Positions 10,625 through 17,960 of a stretch of 26,121 nucleotides of DNA are shown piece after piece. The notes beneath the pieces were generated by a model that had not been told where the DNA came from, ran no database searches, and saw only the letters and a list, made by a program, of their open reading frames with translations. A program made the translations under genes and the position numbers. The first letter of the stretch is position 1. Every line of letters starts with the position of its first letter. The stretch comes from CAYQDR01 sp964416315 (GTDB lineage Bacteria > Methylomirabilota > Methylomirabilia > Rokubacteriales > DASRDR01): positions 1-26,121 of the forward strand of contig CAYQDR010000065.1 of assembly GCA_964416315.1 (NCBI GenBank), in the 5' to 3' direction.

Positions 10625-11509
10625 ATGCGACAGCGCAGTCTTGGCCTTGCCCTCGTCCTCGCGCTCCTGGTCGCTGCCACCGCGCCCGCCTGGGCCCAGC
10701 CGCCCACGGCGAGCGTTCGGCTGGCCGTGCTCCTCCAGTGGGTCGTCAACCAGCACCGCCAGGCGGTCGTCCGCGCCCCCGGGCAGCCGCTGGCCCCGGA
10801 GTTCCGGAGCGCCCTCGACGGGGGCGTGGTGGACCGCGTCGTCTTCTGGTGGCAGCGCGGCGCGATCCAGCGCCGGTCGCTCGTCGCCAAGCCCATCCGG
10901 GTCCTCCCCGCCGCCGAGGCGACGGCGCTCGGCGGGCGCGGGGATTTCGACCTCGTGAGCGTCCGGCCGCCCGCCGGCGGGTCGGCGTGGACCGAGGTGG
11001 AGGTCGGGCTACGCAGCGCGGGGACGGACGACGTGCTGGTCCTCGAGATCGGGGGCGAGCTCCACACGATCGCCCAGGTGCTCGAGAGCCTCTTCATCGC
11101 CCTGCCGGGTGACGGGCTGCAGGAGCTCGCCCTGGCGCGCCGCGCCGTGATCCCCGGGGACGGCGTGCCCGTCTTCGCGCTCCCGTTCGGGGTGCCGGTG
11201 GTCCTCGCGGGCGGCCCGCCGCCCTTCCGGGGGGTGGCCGGGGCCGAGTTCTTCGTGGCGCGGAGCCAGGTCGAGGTGATCGAGAACGCAGCCGTCACGA
11301 CGAACGGACCAGCCGACCTCGCCGGGGTCATGGGCGCCGGGCGCGACTGGCGGGAGGCCGACCGGGTCTTCGTCCGGATTCCGGCCGCCGCGCTCCGGGC
11401 TGGTGCGCCGGCCGTGGTCCTGGGCTGGAAGGACCGGACCTTCCGCTCGGACGGCGGCGACACCGACATCCGGCAGCGCGCGCGGCTCGGCGTGCCCCTC
11501 CTCCGCTGA
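10625..11509 (+). CDS. Secreted protein of unknown function
   Basis: This 294-residue product was not recognised. A signal peptide is clear: MRQRSLGLALVLALLVAATAPAWA, with cleavage likely after Ala24. The mature part is rich in Val, Ala and Arg and looks like a mixed alpha/beta or beta protein. Phrases include VVDRVVFWWQRGAIQRRSLVAKP near the middle-left and ADRVFVRIPAAALRAGAPAVVLGWKDRTFRS near the end. There are no Cys residues that I can see. ATG 10625 is preferred over ATG 10583 because GAGGTGA (10613-10619) lies 5 bases upstream and the signal peptide starts there. It sits between the porin terminator and a polyprenyl synthase gene 33 bases downstream, so it may share a transcript with the latter. 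No function is offered. Confidence 0.75.
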   Translation: MRQRSLGLALVLALLVAATAPAWAQPPTASVRLAVLLQWVVNQHRQAVVRAPGQPLAPEFRSALDGGVVDRVVFWWQRGAIQRRSLVAKPIRVLPAAEATALGGRGDFDLVSVRPPAGGSAWTEVEVGLRSAGTDDVLVLEIGGELHTIAQVLESLFIALPGDGLQELALARRAVIPGDGVPVFALPFGVPVVLAGGPPPFRGVAGAEFFVARSQVEVIENAAVTTNGPADLAGVMGAGRDWREADRVFVRIPAAALRAGAPAVVLGWKDRTFRSDGGDTDIRQRARLGVPLLR

Positions 11510-11542
11510 GGGCGGCCGCCCGCCGATGACCTGGACCCCCCC

Positions 11543-12559
11543 GTGCCCCCGGAGTCCCGCCTGAGCCTCTCCCTCGAGGCGACGCTCCGCGAGCGGCTCG
11601 GCCGGCTGATCGGCGACGAGCTCCGGACCTGCGAGGCCGAGATCGAGCGCGAGCTGGCGGCCTCGCCGGTGCCGCTCCTCCGCGAGGTGGGCGAGTACGT
11701 CGCCCTGGCCGGCGGCAAGCGCCTCCGGCCGATCCTCGTGCTGCTGGCGGCCCGGCTGGTGGCGGGTCCCGCGCGGCGCGCGGCGCGGCTCGGGTGCGTC
11801 GTGGAGCTCCTGCACACGGCGACGCTGATCCACGACGACGTGGTCGACCAGGCGCCGCTCCGCCGCGGGCGGCCCTCGGCGAACGCCCGCTGGGGGGACG
11901 ACGCGTCGGTCCTCGTGGGCGACCACCTCTACTCGCGCTGCATGGCGCTCCTGGTGGCCGACGGCGACCTGGGCGTCATGGAGGCCCTGGCCGCCGCCAT
12001 GGTGTCGATGACGGAGGCGGAGGTCTTCCAGCTCGAGCGCAAGCGCGACGGGCAGCTCGCCGAGACGGACTACCTGCGGATCATCCGGCAGAAGACGGCG
12101 ACGTTCATGTCGGCCTGCTGCCGGATCGGGGGGCTGGTGGGACGCCGGGACGGCGCGCAGGCCGAGGACCTGGCGGGGTACGGCGAGCACCTGGGGATCG
12201 CGTTCCAGATCATCGACGACTCCCTGGATTTCGACGCCGACCAGGCGCGGTTCGGGAAGGCGATCGGCGCCGATCTCCGGGAGGGCAAGCGCACCCTTCC
12301 CCTGATCGCCACGCTGGAGCGCGCCACCCAGGCGGAGCGCGCGCGGATCCTCGACGTGCTGGCGCGGCGAGGGTCGGGCGACCGGGACGTGGCCGAGGTG
12401 CACCGGCTCGTCAAGGTCTACGACGGGGTCGGCTACGCCGTCTCGCGCGCCGCGGGGTACGCGGCCGAGGCGACGGCGCGCCTGGCCGGCTTCCCGCCGA
12501 GCGAGGCGCGCGAGGCCCTCGCGCTGATCGCGGAGTATGTCGTCCACCGCGACCGATGA
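11543..12559 (+). CDS. ispB: Long-chain all-trans polyprenyl diphosphate synthase
   Basis: This prenyltransferase adds isopentenyl diphosphate units to an allylic primer to make the side chain of a respiratory quinone. The 338 residues fit the family. The first Asp-rich motif is HDDVVD (Asp98-Asp102) and the second is IIDDSLDF (Asp225, Asp226, Asp229); GGKRLRP near residue 58 binds diphosphate. The residue five before the first motif is Ala (ATLIHDD), which leaves room for long products (about C40 or more). The start is GTG 11543; the nearby ATG at 11526 is in another frame and no strong ribosome-binding site is seen. IspB is the E. coli octaprenyl name; chain length here is not proven. Confidence 0.92.
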   Translation: MPPESRLSLSLEATLRERLGRLIGDELRTCEAEIERELAASPVPLLREVGEYVALAGGKRLRPILVLLAARLVAGPARRAARLGCVVELLHTATLIHDDVVDQAPLRRGRPSANARWGDDASVLVGDHLYSRCMALLVADGDLGVMEALAAAMVSMTEAEVFQLERKRDGQLAETDYLRIIRQKTATFMSACCRIGGLVGRRDGAQAEDLAGYGEHLGIAFQIIDDSLDFDADQARFGKAIGADLREGKRTLPLIATLERATQAERARILDVLARRGSGDRDVAEVHRLVKVYDGVGYAVSRAAGYAAEATARLAGFPPSEAREALALIAEYVVHRDR

Positions 12560-12748
12560 CGCCCCGGCCCGATCCCCGTCGCATCTCTGCGTCCTCCAGC
12601 TCGCCGGGACGCGCTCGGCCTGCGGCCTCGCGGGCGTCCCGTCCCTCCGGCGGGGTCGTCGGCGCCCCTCAACGTACAGAGAGTACGCCTCGGGCCGCCT
12701 CCTCCTTGCGTCCCTGATCTGCTCGGGTCTCGACCCGGGACAAGCGAG
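12560..12748 (+). other. 189-base gap with hairpin; no convincing gene
   Basis: The gap contains a short perfect hairpin (CGTAC 12670-12674 region pairing with GTACG, loop AGAGA) and GC-rich text. A 70-codon frame at 12537-12752 spans it, overlapping the ispB end by 23 bases and the saf start by 4 (GTGA), but it has no ribosome-binding site and a composition like noncoding DNA. The hairpin text looks like an intergenic repeat, but no second copy is in the window. Confidence 0.35.
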
Positions 12749-13723
12749 GTGACGGCCCGGGCGCGCCGGGCCGGCCGCTCGGGTCCGCGGCCGAGCGGCA
12801 TCGTCACGCTGCTGACCGACTTCGGCCTCGACGACCCCTACGTCGGCGCGGTCAAGGGCGTGCTCCTCGGGATCAATCCCGCGGCGCGCCTGGTGGACCT
12901 CACGCACGCCGTGCCGGCCCAGGACATCCTGCGCGGGGCCCTCGCCCTCGACGCGGCCTACCGGTTCTTCCTCCCCGGGACCGTGCACCTCGCCGTGGTG
13001 GACCCGGGGGTGGGCGGCGCGCGGCGGCCCCTGGCGGTGCTGGCGGACGGGCACTACTTCGTGGGCCCGGACAACGGGCTGTTCGGCTTCCTGTTCGAGC
13101 GCCGCGGGGCGACCGCCGTCGCGCTCGCGAACCCGGCCTACCACCGGCCCGCCCCGAGCCGGACGTTCCACGCGCGCGACGTCTTCGCCCCGGTGGCCGG
13201 GTACTGCTCGCGTGGCGTTCCCCTCGCCTGGCTCGGCCCGCGCGTCCGGGATCCCGTCCGGCTCTCCTGGCCGCGGCCGCGCCGGGCCGGGGGGCGGGTC
13301 GTGGGTCAGGTGCTCCTGGCCGACCGGTTCGGCAACCTGCTCACGAACGTGACGCCGGCGGACCTGCCGGGCCCGGCGGCGAGGTGCGCGGTCGAAGTGG
13401 GTGGGGCGCGGATCGAGGGCCTGGTGGGCGCCTACGGCGAGCGGCCGCGGGGGTCCCCGGGCGCGCTCGTGGACAGCTCCGGGCGGATCGAGATCTTCGT
13501 CCGGGAGGGTAGCGCGCGCGAGCGCCTCGGGATCGGCCCGGGCGCGCCGGTCAGCTTTTCGTCGAAGAGCCGCTCGTGGCCTCGCCCGTCGAGGACGAGG
13601 TCGAGTCCGCCTTCGAGCCCGTTCCGCCGCTCGACGAGGTCGGGCTCGCGGTGGTCTCCGGGGTCGCGCCCTTCTTCTCCGCCTCGACCGCCTTCTTCCG
13701 GGCCGCGGAGGGATAGTCGGTGA
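12749..13723 (+). CDS. SAM hydroxide adenosyltransferase (DUF62 family)
   Basis: Enzymes of this family split S-adenosylmethionine into adenosine and methionine using water or hydroxide. The N-terminal core IVTLLTDFGLDDPYVGAVKG is characteristic. The catalytic triad known for the family is visible as Asp85 and Arg92 in VVDPGVGGARR and His141 in TFHARDVFAP. The extra loop of the halogenases is not evident, so the hydroxide-type reaction is favoured. Family members normally end soon after a phrase like LGIGPGAPV (about residue 268). Here the frame runs on for about 57 Ser/Arg/Pro-rich residues that are antisense to fmdB, ending at TGA 13721-13723. The start is GTG 12749; upstream spacing to any ribosome-binding site is poor. 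Confidence 0.88.
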   Translation: MTARARRAGRSGPRPSGIVTLLTDFGLDDPYVGAVKGVLLGINPAARLVDLTHAVPAQDILRGALALDAAYRFFLPGTVHLAVVDPGVGGARRPLAVLADGHYFVGPDNGLFGFLFERRGATAVALANPAYHRPAPSRTFHARDVFAPVAGYCSRGVPLAWLGPRVRDPVRLSWPRPRRAGGRVVGQVLLADRFGNLLTNVTPADLPGPAARCAVEVGGARIEGLVGAYGERPRGSPGALVDSSGRIEIFVREGSARERLGIGPGAPVSFSSKSRSWPRPSRTRSSPPSSPFRRSTRSGSRWSPGSRPSSPPRPPSSGPRRDSR

Positions 13724-13883
13724 CGTACCAGCCGCTGCCCTTGAGGATGAAGGGGGCCGCGGCGAGCAAGCGGTGGATGGGCCCGCCGCAGTACTGGCAG
13801 GTGGTCAGGGGCGGCGCGGAAATGCGCTGCCTGACCTCGTACACGCGCTCGCACTGCTCGCACTCGTACTCGTAGGTCGGCAC
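13551..13883 (-). CDS. FmdB-type zinc-ribbon protein
   Basis: The 110-residue protein starts PTYEYECEQCERVYEVRQ and has two Cys pairs, CEQC near residue 8 and CQYCGG near residue 29, the zinc ribbon of the FmdB/putative regulatory family. FILKGSGWYVTDY follows, also typical, and the tail is Ser/Thr/Gly-rich, ending SGSSTKS. GTG 13881-13883 is the start: GGAGGGG (13889-13895) lies 5 bases upstream, and family proteins begin here rather than at the further-upstream in-frame ATG at 13964. It has its own promoter and a terminator-like hairpin in the leader. Its last third overlaps the end of the convergent SAM hydroxide adenosyltransferase gene. The true function is not known. Confidence 0.88.
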   Translation of the reverse strand: MPTYEYECEQCERVYEVRQRISAPPLTTCQYCGGPIHRLLAAAPFILKGSGWYVTDYPSAARKKAVEAEKKGATPETTASPTSSSGGTGSKADSTSSSTGEATSGSSTKS

Positions 13884-13898
13884 CGGGTCCCCTCCGGG

Positions 13899-13922
13899 AA
13901 AAAAGGGAGCGCCCGCGCTCCC
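13899..13922 (-). terminator. Intrinsic terminator-like hairpin inside the fmdB leader (possible attenuator)
   Basis: On the minus strand a perfect 7-bp stem (13916-13922 with 13905-13911, 4-base loop) is followed at once by six T (13904-13899). It begins about 26 bases after the predicted transcript start and ends 3 bases before the ribosome-binding site. A second stem just upstream (CGCGAC 13927-13932 with GTCGCG 13939-13944) could fold in tandem. It lies between promoter and gene, so it is more likely a control element than a gene end. Confidence 0.65.
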
Positions 13923-13954
13923 TTCCCGCGACTGACGCGTCGCGGTCGTCAGCC

Positions 13955-13984
13955 TGTATACCACCCGGCCTCGGCGCGTGTCAA
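13955..13984 (-). promoter_or_regulatory. Strong sigma70-type promoter for fmdB
   Basis: On the minus strand a perfect -35 TTGACA (13979-13984) and -10 TATACA (13955-13960) are 18 bases apart. The expected start is near 13948, giving a leader of about 65 bases. Confidence 0.75.
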
Positions 13985-14023
13985 GCCACGCGGCGCTCGG
14001 CGCGGCCCCATCGGCTTTTCGAT

Positions 14024-14052
14024 TTGCGGGGTTGGCGCCGGCCTGCTACCAT
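14024..14052 (+). promoter_or_regulatory. Possible promoter for the gamma-carbonic anhydrase/hisS/aspS genes
   Basis: TTGCGG (14024-14029) and TACCAT (14047-14052) are 17 bases apart in the divergent gap between fmdB and the carbonic anhydrase gene. The match is moderate, but it is the best candidate in this gap. Confidence 0.4.
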
Positions 14053-14106
14053 CGTCCCGTCTCCCGACGGCCCCCAGCGCGTCGCCGTCCGGACCCGGGA
14101 GGAGCC

Positions 14107-14616
14107 ATGATCCGTCCGTTCCAGGGGAAGTGGCCGAAGATTCACGAAACGGCGTTTGTCGAGGAGTCGGCGCACGTCATCGGGGACGTCGAGATCGGGG
14201 AGCACTCGAGCGTCTGGTTCCACTCGGTCGTCCGGGGGGACGTCAACTCGATCCGCATCGGCCACCACACCAACATCCAGGACGGCTGCGTGATCCACGT
14301 CAACCGCGGCGACCCTGTCGAGATCGGCGACTACGTCACGCTCGGGCACGCCGTGCGGCTGCACGGGGCGCGGATCGCCCCCCACTGCCTGATCGCCATC
14401 GGCGCGATCGTCCTCGACGGCGTCGTCATGGAGGAGGAGTCCATCGTCGCGGCCGGCGCCGTCGTCACCCCGGGCACGCGCATCCCCCGGCGGACCCTCA
14501 TGGTGGGGAGCCCGGCGCGGCCCAAGCGGGCGCTCAGCGACGCCGACCTCGAGCTGATCCATCGCCCGACCAACAACTACGTCCGCTTGAAGGACCAGTA
14601 CCGGGAGGAGAAGTAG
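14107..14616 (+). CDS. Gamma-carbonic anhydrase family protein (left-handed beta-helix)
   Basis: The 169-residue product is a hexapeptide-repeat protein of the YrdA/PaaY/Cam-like group, trimeric with zinc at subunit interfaces. Repeats run from about residue 15 to 145 (ESAHVIGDVEIGEHSSVW, VVRGDVNSIRIGHHTNIQD, and so on). The family zinc-ligand histidines are seen in CVIHV and five residues apart in GHAVRLHG. VVRGD with its Arg/Asp pair is also conserved. Proteins like this may be carbonic anhydrases or inactive relatives, so activity is inferred only. ATG 14107 is preceded by GGGAGG at 14097-14102. hisS starts 6 bases after its stop, suggesting co-transcription. Confidence 0.9.
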   Translation: MIRPFQGKWPKIHETAFVEESAHVIGDVEIGEHSSVWFHSVVRGDVNSIRIGHHTNIQDGCVIHVNRGDPVEIGDYVTLGHAVRLHGARIAPHCLIAIGAIVLDGVVMEEESIVAAGAVVTPGTRIPRRTLMVGSPARPKRALSDADLELIHRPTNNYVRLKDQYREEK

Positions 14617-14622
14617 CGACGG

Positions 14623-15957
14623 ATGTCCGAGACCCCACGTAAGGCGCACGCCCAGGTCAACACGGAACCGCCTCGCGGGATGAAGGACATCCTACCCGAC
14701 GAGGCCGAGTTGCGCGACGCGACCGTCCAGACCATTCTCACCGTCTACCGTCGGTACGGGTTCCGTCGGATCGAGACGCCCGCGCTCGAGAGCATCCAGC
14801 TCCTGACGCGGGGCGAGGGCGGCGAGAACGAGAAGCTCATCTTCAAGATCCTCAGGCGTGGGGAAAAGCTCGATTTGGCCCGGGCCGCGAGCGAAGCCGA
14901 TCTGGTGGATCTGGGCCTGCGATTCGATTTGACCGTTCCCCTGGCGCGCTACTACGCCCACAACCACGCGCAGCTACCGAAGCCCTTGAAGGCCGTCCAG
15001 ATCGGGCCGGTCTGGCGGGCCGAGCGACCCCAGAGAGGGCGACTTCGTCAGTTCACCCAGTGCGACATCGACATCCTGGGCGTCAAGTCGGAGTTCGCCG
15101 AGATCGAGCTCATCCTGGCGACCACAGAAGCGCTGACGGCGCTCGGGCTCGAAGACCTGAGGGTTCGGCTCAATGACCGCCGGATTCTGCACGCGATGGC
15201 CCGTGCGTCCGGGGTGGAGCCGGGGCGCTACGAGGGCCTCTTCATCACCCTCGACAAGCACGACAAGCTCGGCTGGGACGCCGTGAAGGCGGAGCTGCTG
15301 GAGATGGGTCATCCGGGGCTCGCGATTCGCAACCTGATGGATCTGCTGATCGCGGAGCGAGACCCGAAGCGGGCGTTCGAGTGGATGCGAGGCCAGATGA
15401 AGGGCCAGGGCGCCGACGACGCCTTCGACGCCCTGAAGCACGTCATCGAAGCGGCAGAGGCCCAGGGTGTCGGCATCGCCTTCGATCCAACGCTCGTGAG
15501 GGGGATGTCCTATTACACCGGACCGATCTTCGAGATCCAGTCGTCGCGCTTTGCGTCCTCCATCGCTGGAGGCGGCCGATACGACGAGCTGATCGGAAAG
15601 ATCCTCGGTCAGGACGTCCCCGCGACCGGGTTCTCCATCGGGTTCGAGCGGGTCGTCTCCATCCTCCTCGAGCTCGAGCACCCGAGCGAGCTCGGGCGGC
15701 CGGAGAAGCGCATCGCGATGGTCTTCGACGAGAGGACGGATGACTGGCAGAGAGTGTTGGAGGCGGCGCGACGGTTGAGGGCGCAAGGGCTGGCGGTGTC
15801 ACTGGAGTTTCGGGCGAGGAAGCGCGGGGGCCAGTTGCGAAAGGCGCTCGAGGCCTGCGGGTTCCAGGGGTTCGCCGAGTTCGACGGGACCGCGTCGCCG
15901 AGGGTGCACTGGTTCGCGGACCGGGAGGGACAGGCCGCGCCGGGGGACGACGGATGA
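14623..15957 (+). CDS. hisS: Histidyl-tRNA synthetase
   Basis: HisRS attaches histidine to its tRNA. The 444 residues contain class II motif 1 near PPRGMKDILPDE, motif 2 as VWRAERPQRGRLRQFTQCDIDILG (split: VWRAERP and FTQCDIDILG), the His-binding LVRGMSYYTG with the catalytic Arg, SIAGGGRYDEL, and motif 3 GFSIGFERV. Phrases such as RFDLTVPLARYYAHN and YYTGPIFEI differ from the commonest bacterial form (LDYYxxTVFE) and look like a less common or archaeal/eukaryote-leaning branch. A/T-ending codons are clearly more frequent than in neighbours: 9 of 40 codons in 15481-15600, against 0 of 40 in aspS 16422-16541. This suggests later arrival by transfer. It is not HisZ, since the catalytic Arg is kept. 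The ATG overlaps aspS by 4 bases at the end (ATGA). Confidence 0.93.
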   Translation: MSETPRKAHAQVNTEPPRGMKDILPDEAELRDATVQTILTVYRRYGFRRIETPALESIQLLTRGEGGENEKLIFKILRRGEKLDLARAASEADLVDLGLRFDLTVPLARYYAHNHAQLPKPLKAVQIGPVWRAERPQRGRLRQFTQCDIDILGVKSEFAEIELILATTEALTALGLEDLRVRLNDRRILHAMARASGVEPGRYEGLFITLDKHDKLGWDAVKAELLEMGHPGLAIRNLMDLLIAERDPKRAFEWMRGQMKGQGADDAFDALKHVIEAAEAQGVGIAFDPTLVRGMSYYTGPIFEIQSSRFASSIAGGGRYDELIGKILGQDVPATGFSIGFERVVSILLELEHPSELGRPEKRIAMVFDERTDDWQRVLEAARRLRAQGLAVSLEFRARKRGGQLRKALEACGFQGFAEFDGTASPRVHWFADREGQAAPGDDG

Positions 15958-17783
15958 CGGGTGGCCCGGGCGACTGGAAGCGCACGCATTCCTGCGGGGC
16001 GCTGCGGGCGGCCGATGGCGGCCAGCCCGTCACGCTGATGGGCTGGGCGTTTCGCCGGCGGGACCACGGCGGGCTCATCTTCGTCGACCTCCGCGATCGC
16101 GAGGGCGTGACCCAGCTCGTGTTCAACCCGGCGACGGACGCCGCGGCGCACGCGGCGGCGGGCGGGATCCGCGCCGAGTTCGTCCTCGCCGTCCAGGGGC
16201 AGGTCGAGCGCCGTCCGCCCGGGGCCGCCAACCCGCAGCTCCCGACGGGCGACATCGAGGTCCACGTCCGGGCGCTCCGGATCCTCAACGAGTCGAGGCC
16301 ACTCCCCTTCCCGCTCGACGAAAGCCAGGAGACCGTCGAGGCGCTGCGGCTCAAGTACCGGTACCTCGACCTCCGCCGGCCGGCCGTGCTCGGGAACCTC
16401 CTCCTCCGCGACCGGGTCTGCCGGGCGGTCCGCGACTACCTCCACGACCAGGGGTTCGTCGAGGTCGAGACCCCGGCGCTGACCCGCTCGACGCCCGAGG
16501 GGGCCCGGGACTTCCTCGTCCCGAGCCGCCTCTCGCCGGGGACCTTCTACGCCCTCCCGCAGTCGCCGCAGCTCTTCAAGCAGATCCTGATGATCGGGGG
16601 CCTCGAGCGGTACTTCCAGATCGTCCGCTGCTTCCGGGACGAGGACCTGCGCGCCGACCGGCAGCCGGAGTTCACCCAGATCGACATCGAGACGGCCTTC
16701 CTCGACCGGGACGAGGTCCTGACGATCATGGAGGGGCTCGTCGCCGAGATCTTCGAGCGCGTCAAGGGCGTCGCGCTGGCACGGCCCTTCCCCCGCCTCA
16801 CCTGGGACGAGGCGGTCGACCGCTACGGCTCGGACAAACCGGACCTCCGGTTCGGCCTGGAGCTCCGCGACGCCTCGGACCTCTTCCGGGGCGCGAGCTT
16901 CCAGGTCTTCGCCCAGGCGGTCGCGGCGGGCGGGGCCGTGAAGGTGCTGACCGTCCCCGGCGGGAGCTTCTCCCGGAAGGATCTCGACGACCTCGTGGAG
17001 CGGGCCAAGGCCTTGGGCGCCCGAGGCCTCGTCTGGGTCCGTGTCGGCGACGGCGCGCTCCAGTCCCCGGCCGCCCGCCACCTCGAGCCGCTCCGGGGCG
17101 CGCTCATCGAGCGCTGCGGCGCCGGGCCGGGCGACCTCGTCCTCCTCGTCGCCGGGGAGATGCCGGCCGCCGCCACCGTGCTCGGACGGCTCCGCGTGGA
17201 GCTGGCGCAACGGCTCGGGCTCATCCCCGCCGACACCTACCGGATGGCCTGGATCGTGGACTTTCCCCTGTTCGAGTGGAACGCGGAGGAGAAGCGCTGG
17301 GACGCGATGCACCACCCCTTCACCGCGCCACGGGACGAGGACGCGGCCGGGGGGCTCCTGGACCCGGGGCGCGCCCGGGCCAAGGCCTACGACCTCGTTC
17401 TCAACGGCCAGGAGATCGGGGGCGGCTCGATCCGCATCCACGCACGGGTTCTCCAGCAGCGGGTCTTCGAGCTCCTCGGGATCGACGAGGCCGCCGCCCG
17501 GGCGAAGTTCGGGTTCCTCCTGGAGGCGCTCGAGTACGGGGCGCCGCCGATGGGCGGCATCGCGTTCGGCCTCGACCGGGTCGTCGCCATCCTCGCGGGC
17601 GTCGAGTCGATCCGGGAGGTCATCGCGTTCCCCAAGACCCAGAAAGGCACCTGCCCCCTCACGGAGGCGCCGGCGCCCGTGAGTCCCGGGCAGCTTGAGG
17701 AGCTGGGGCTCCGGCTCGAGGTCGAGGCCCCGCCCGGCGTCGGACCGGCGGGACCCGGCCCCGCCGGGAGTGGCGGACACTAG
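15954..17783 (+). CDS. aspS: Aspartyl-tRNA synthetase, bacterial type (probably non-discriminating)
   Basis: AspRS charges tRNA-Asp and, in non-discriminating forms, also tRNA-Asn for later amidation. The 609-residue protein has an N-terminal anticodon-binding OB fold (about residues 5-110), the class II core with motif 2 FRDEDLRADRQPEFTQIDIE (about 222-241), the bacterial GAD insertion (about 300-420), and motif 3 GIAFGLDRVV (about 536-545). The anticodon-domain segment reads RRRDHGGLIF. A His at this site, instead of Leu as in E. coli RRRDLGS, is reported for non-discriminating bacterial enzymes. The last 20 residues are a Gly/Pro-rich tail. ATG 15954 overlaps the hisS stop (ATGA), so the pair is translationally coupled. 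Confidence 0.96.
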   Translation: MTGGPGDWKRTHSCGALRAADGGQPVTLMGWAFRRRDHGGLIFVDLRDREGVTQLVFNPATDAAAHAAAGGIRAEFVLAVQGQVERRPPGAANPQLPTGDIEVHVRALRILNESRPLPFPLDESQETVEALRLKYRYLDLRRPAVLGNLLLRDRVCRAVRDYLHDQGFVEVETPALTRSTPEGARDFLVPSRLSPGTFYALPQSPQLFKQILMIGGLERYFQIVRCFRDEDLRADRQPEFTQIDIETAFLDRDEVLTIMEGLVAEIFERVKGVALARPFPRLTWDEAVDRYGSDKPDLRFGLELRDASDLFRGASFQVFAQAVAAGGAVKVLTVPGGSFSRKDLDDLVERAKALGARGLVWVRVGDGALQSPAARHLEPLRGALIERCGAGPGDLVLLVAGEMPAAATVLGRLRVELAQRLGLIPADTYRMAWIVDFPLFEWNAEEKRWDAMHHPFTAPRDEDAAGGLLDPGRARAKAYDLVLNGQEIGGGSIRIHARVLQQRVFELLGIDEAAARAKFGFLLEALEYGAPPMGGIAFGLDRVVAILAGVESIREVIAFPKTQKGTCPLTEAPAPVSPGQLEELGLRLEVEAPPGVGPAGPGPAGSGGH

Positions 17784-17787
17784 GGGC

Positions 17788-17910
17788 GCGCTGAAAAACG
17801 CACGAGCGGCTGGCCCATCGGCGCGCTCCTGAACGAAGCGCTCCGAGCGCGGGCTTTGCCCGCGCAATCGATCCTGGGGGAGGTTCGGAAGGGGGGCGGA
17901 GCCCCCCTCC
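17788..17910 (+). repeat. Intergenic multi-hairpin repeat, copy 4
   Basis: It has the same order as copy 2: CTGAAAAA, GCGCTCCGAGCGC, 8-bp stem with TTT loop (17847-17854 with 17858-17865), CTGGGGGAGGTT, and a GC end stem (about 17888-17910). Unlike the other copies, the end hairpin is not beside a stop codon. It lies just upstream of the phoH promoter, while the left end is 4 bases after the aspS stop. Confidence 0.8.
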
Positions 17911-17920
17911 GAGGATCCTC

Positions 17921-17929
17921 TGCTATACT
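17921..17929 (+). promoter_or_regulatory. Extended -10 promoter for the phoH-ybeY-era-recO operon
   Basis: TGCTATACT is an extended -10 box (TGn plus TATACT 17924-17929). No -35 is seen at the right distance, where the repeat hairpin stands instead; extended -10 promoters can work without one. The expected start is near 17935. Confidence 0.6.
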
Positions 17930-17960
17930 GAGGCGAGCATGGAGGCGTTGACGCTCGCGC

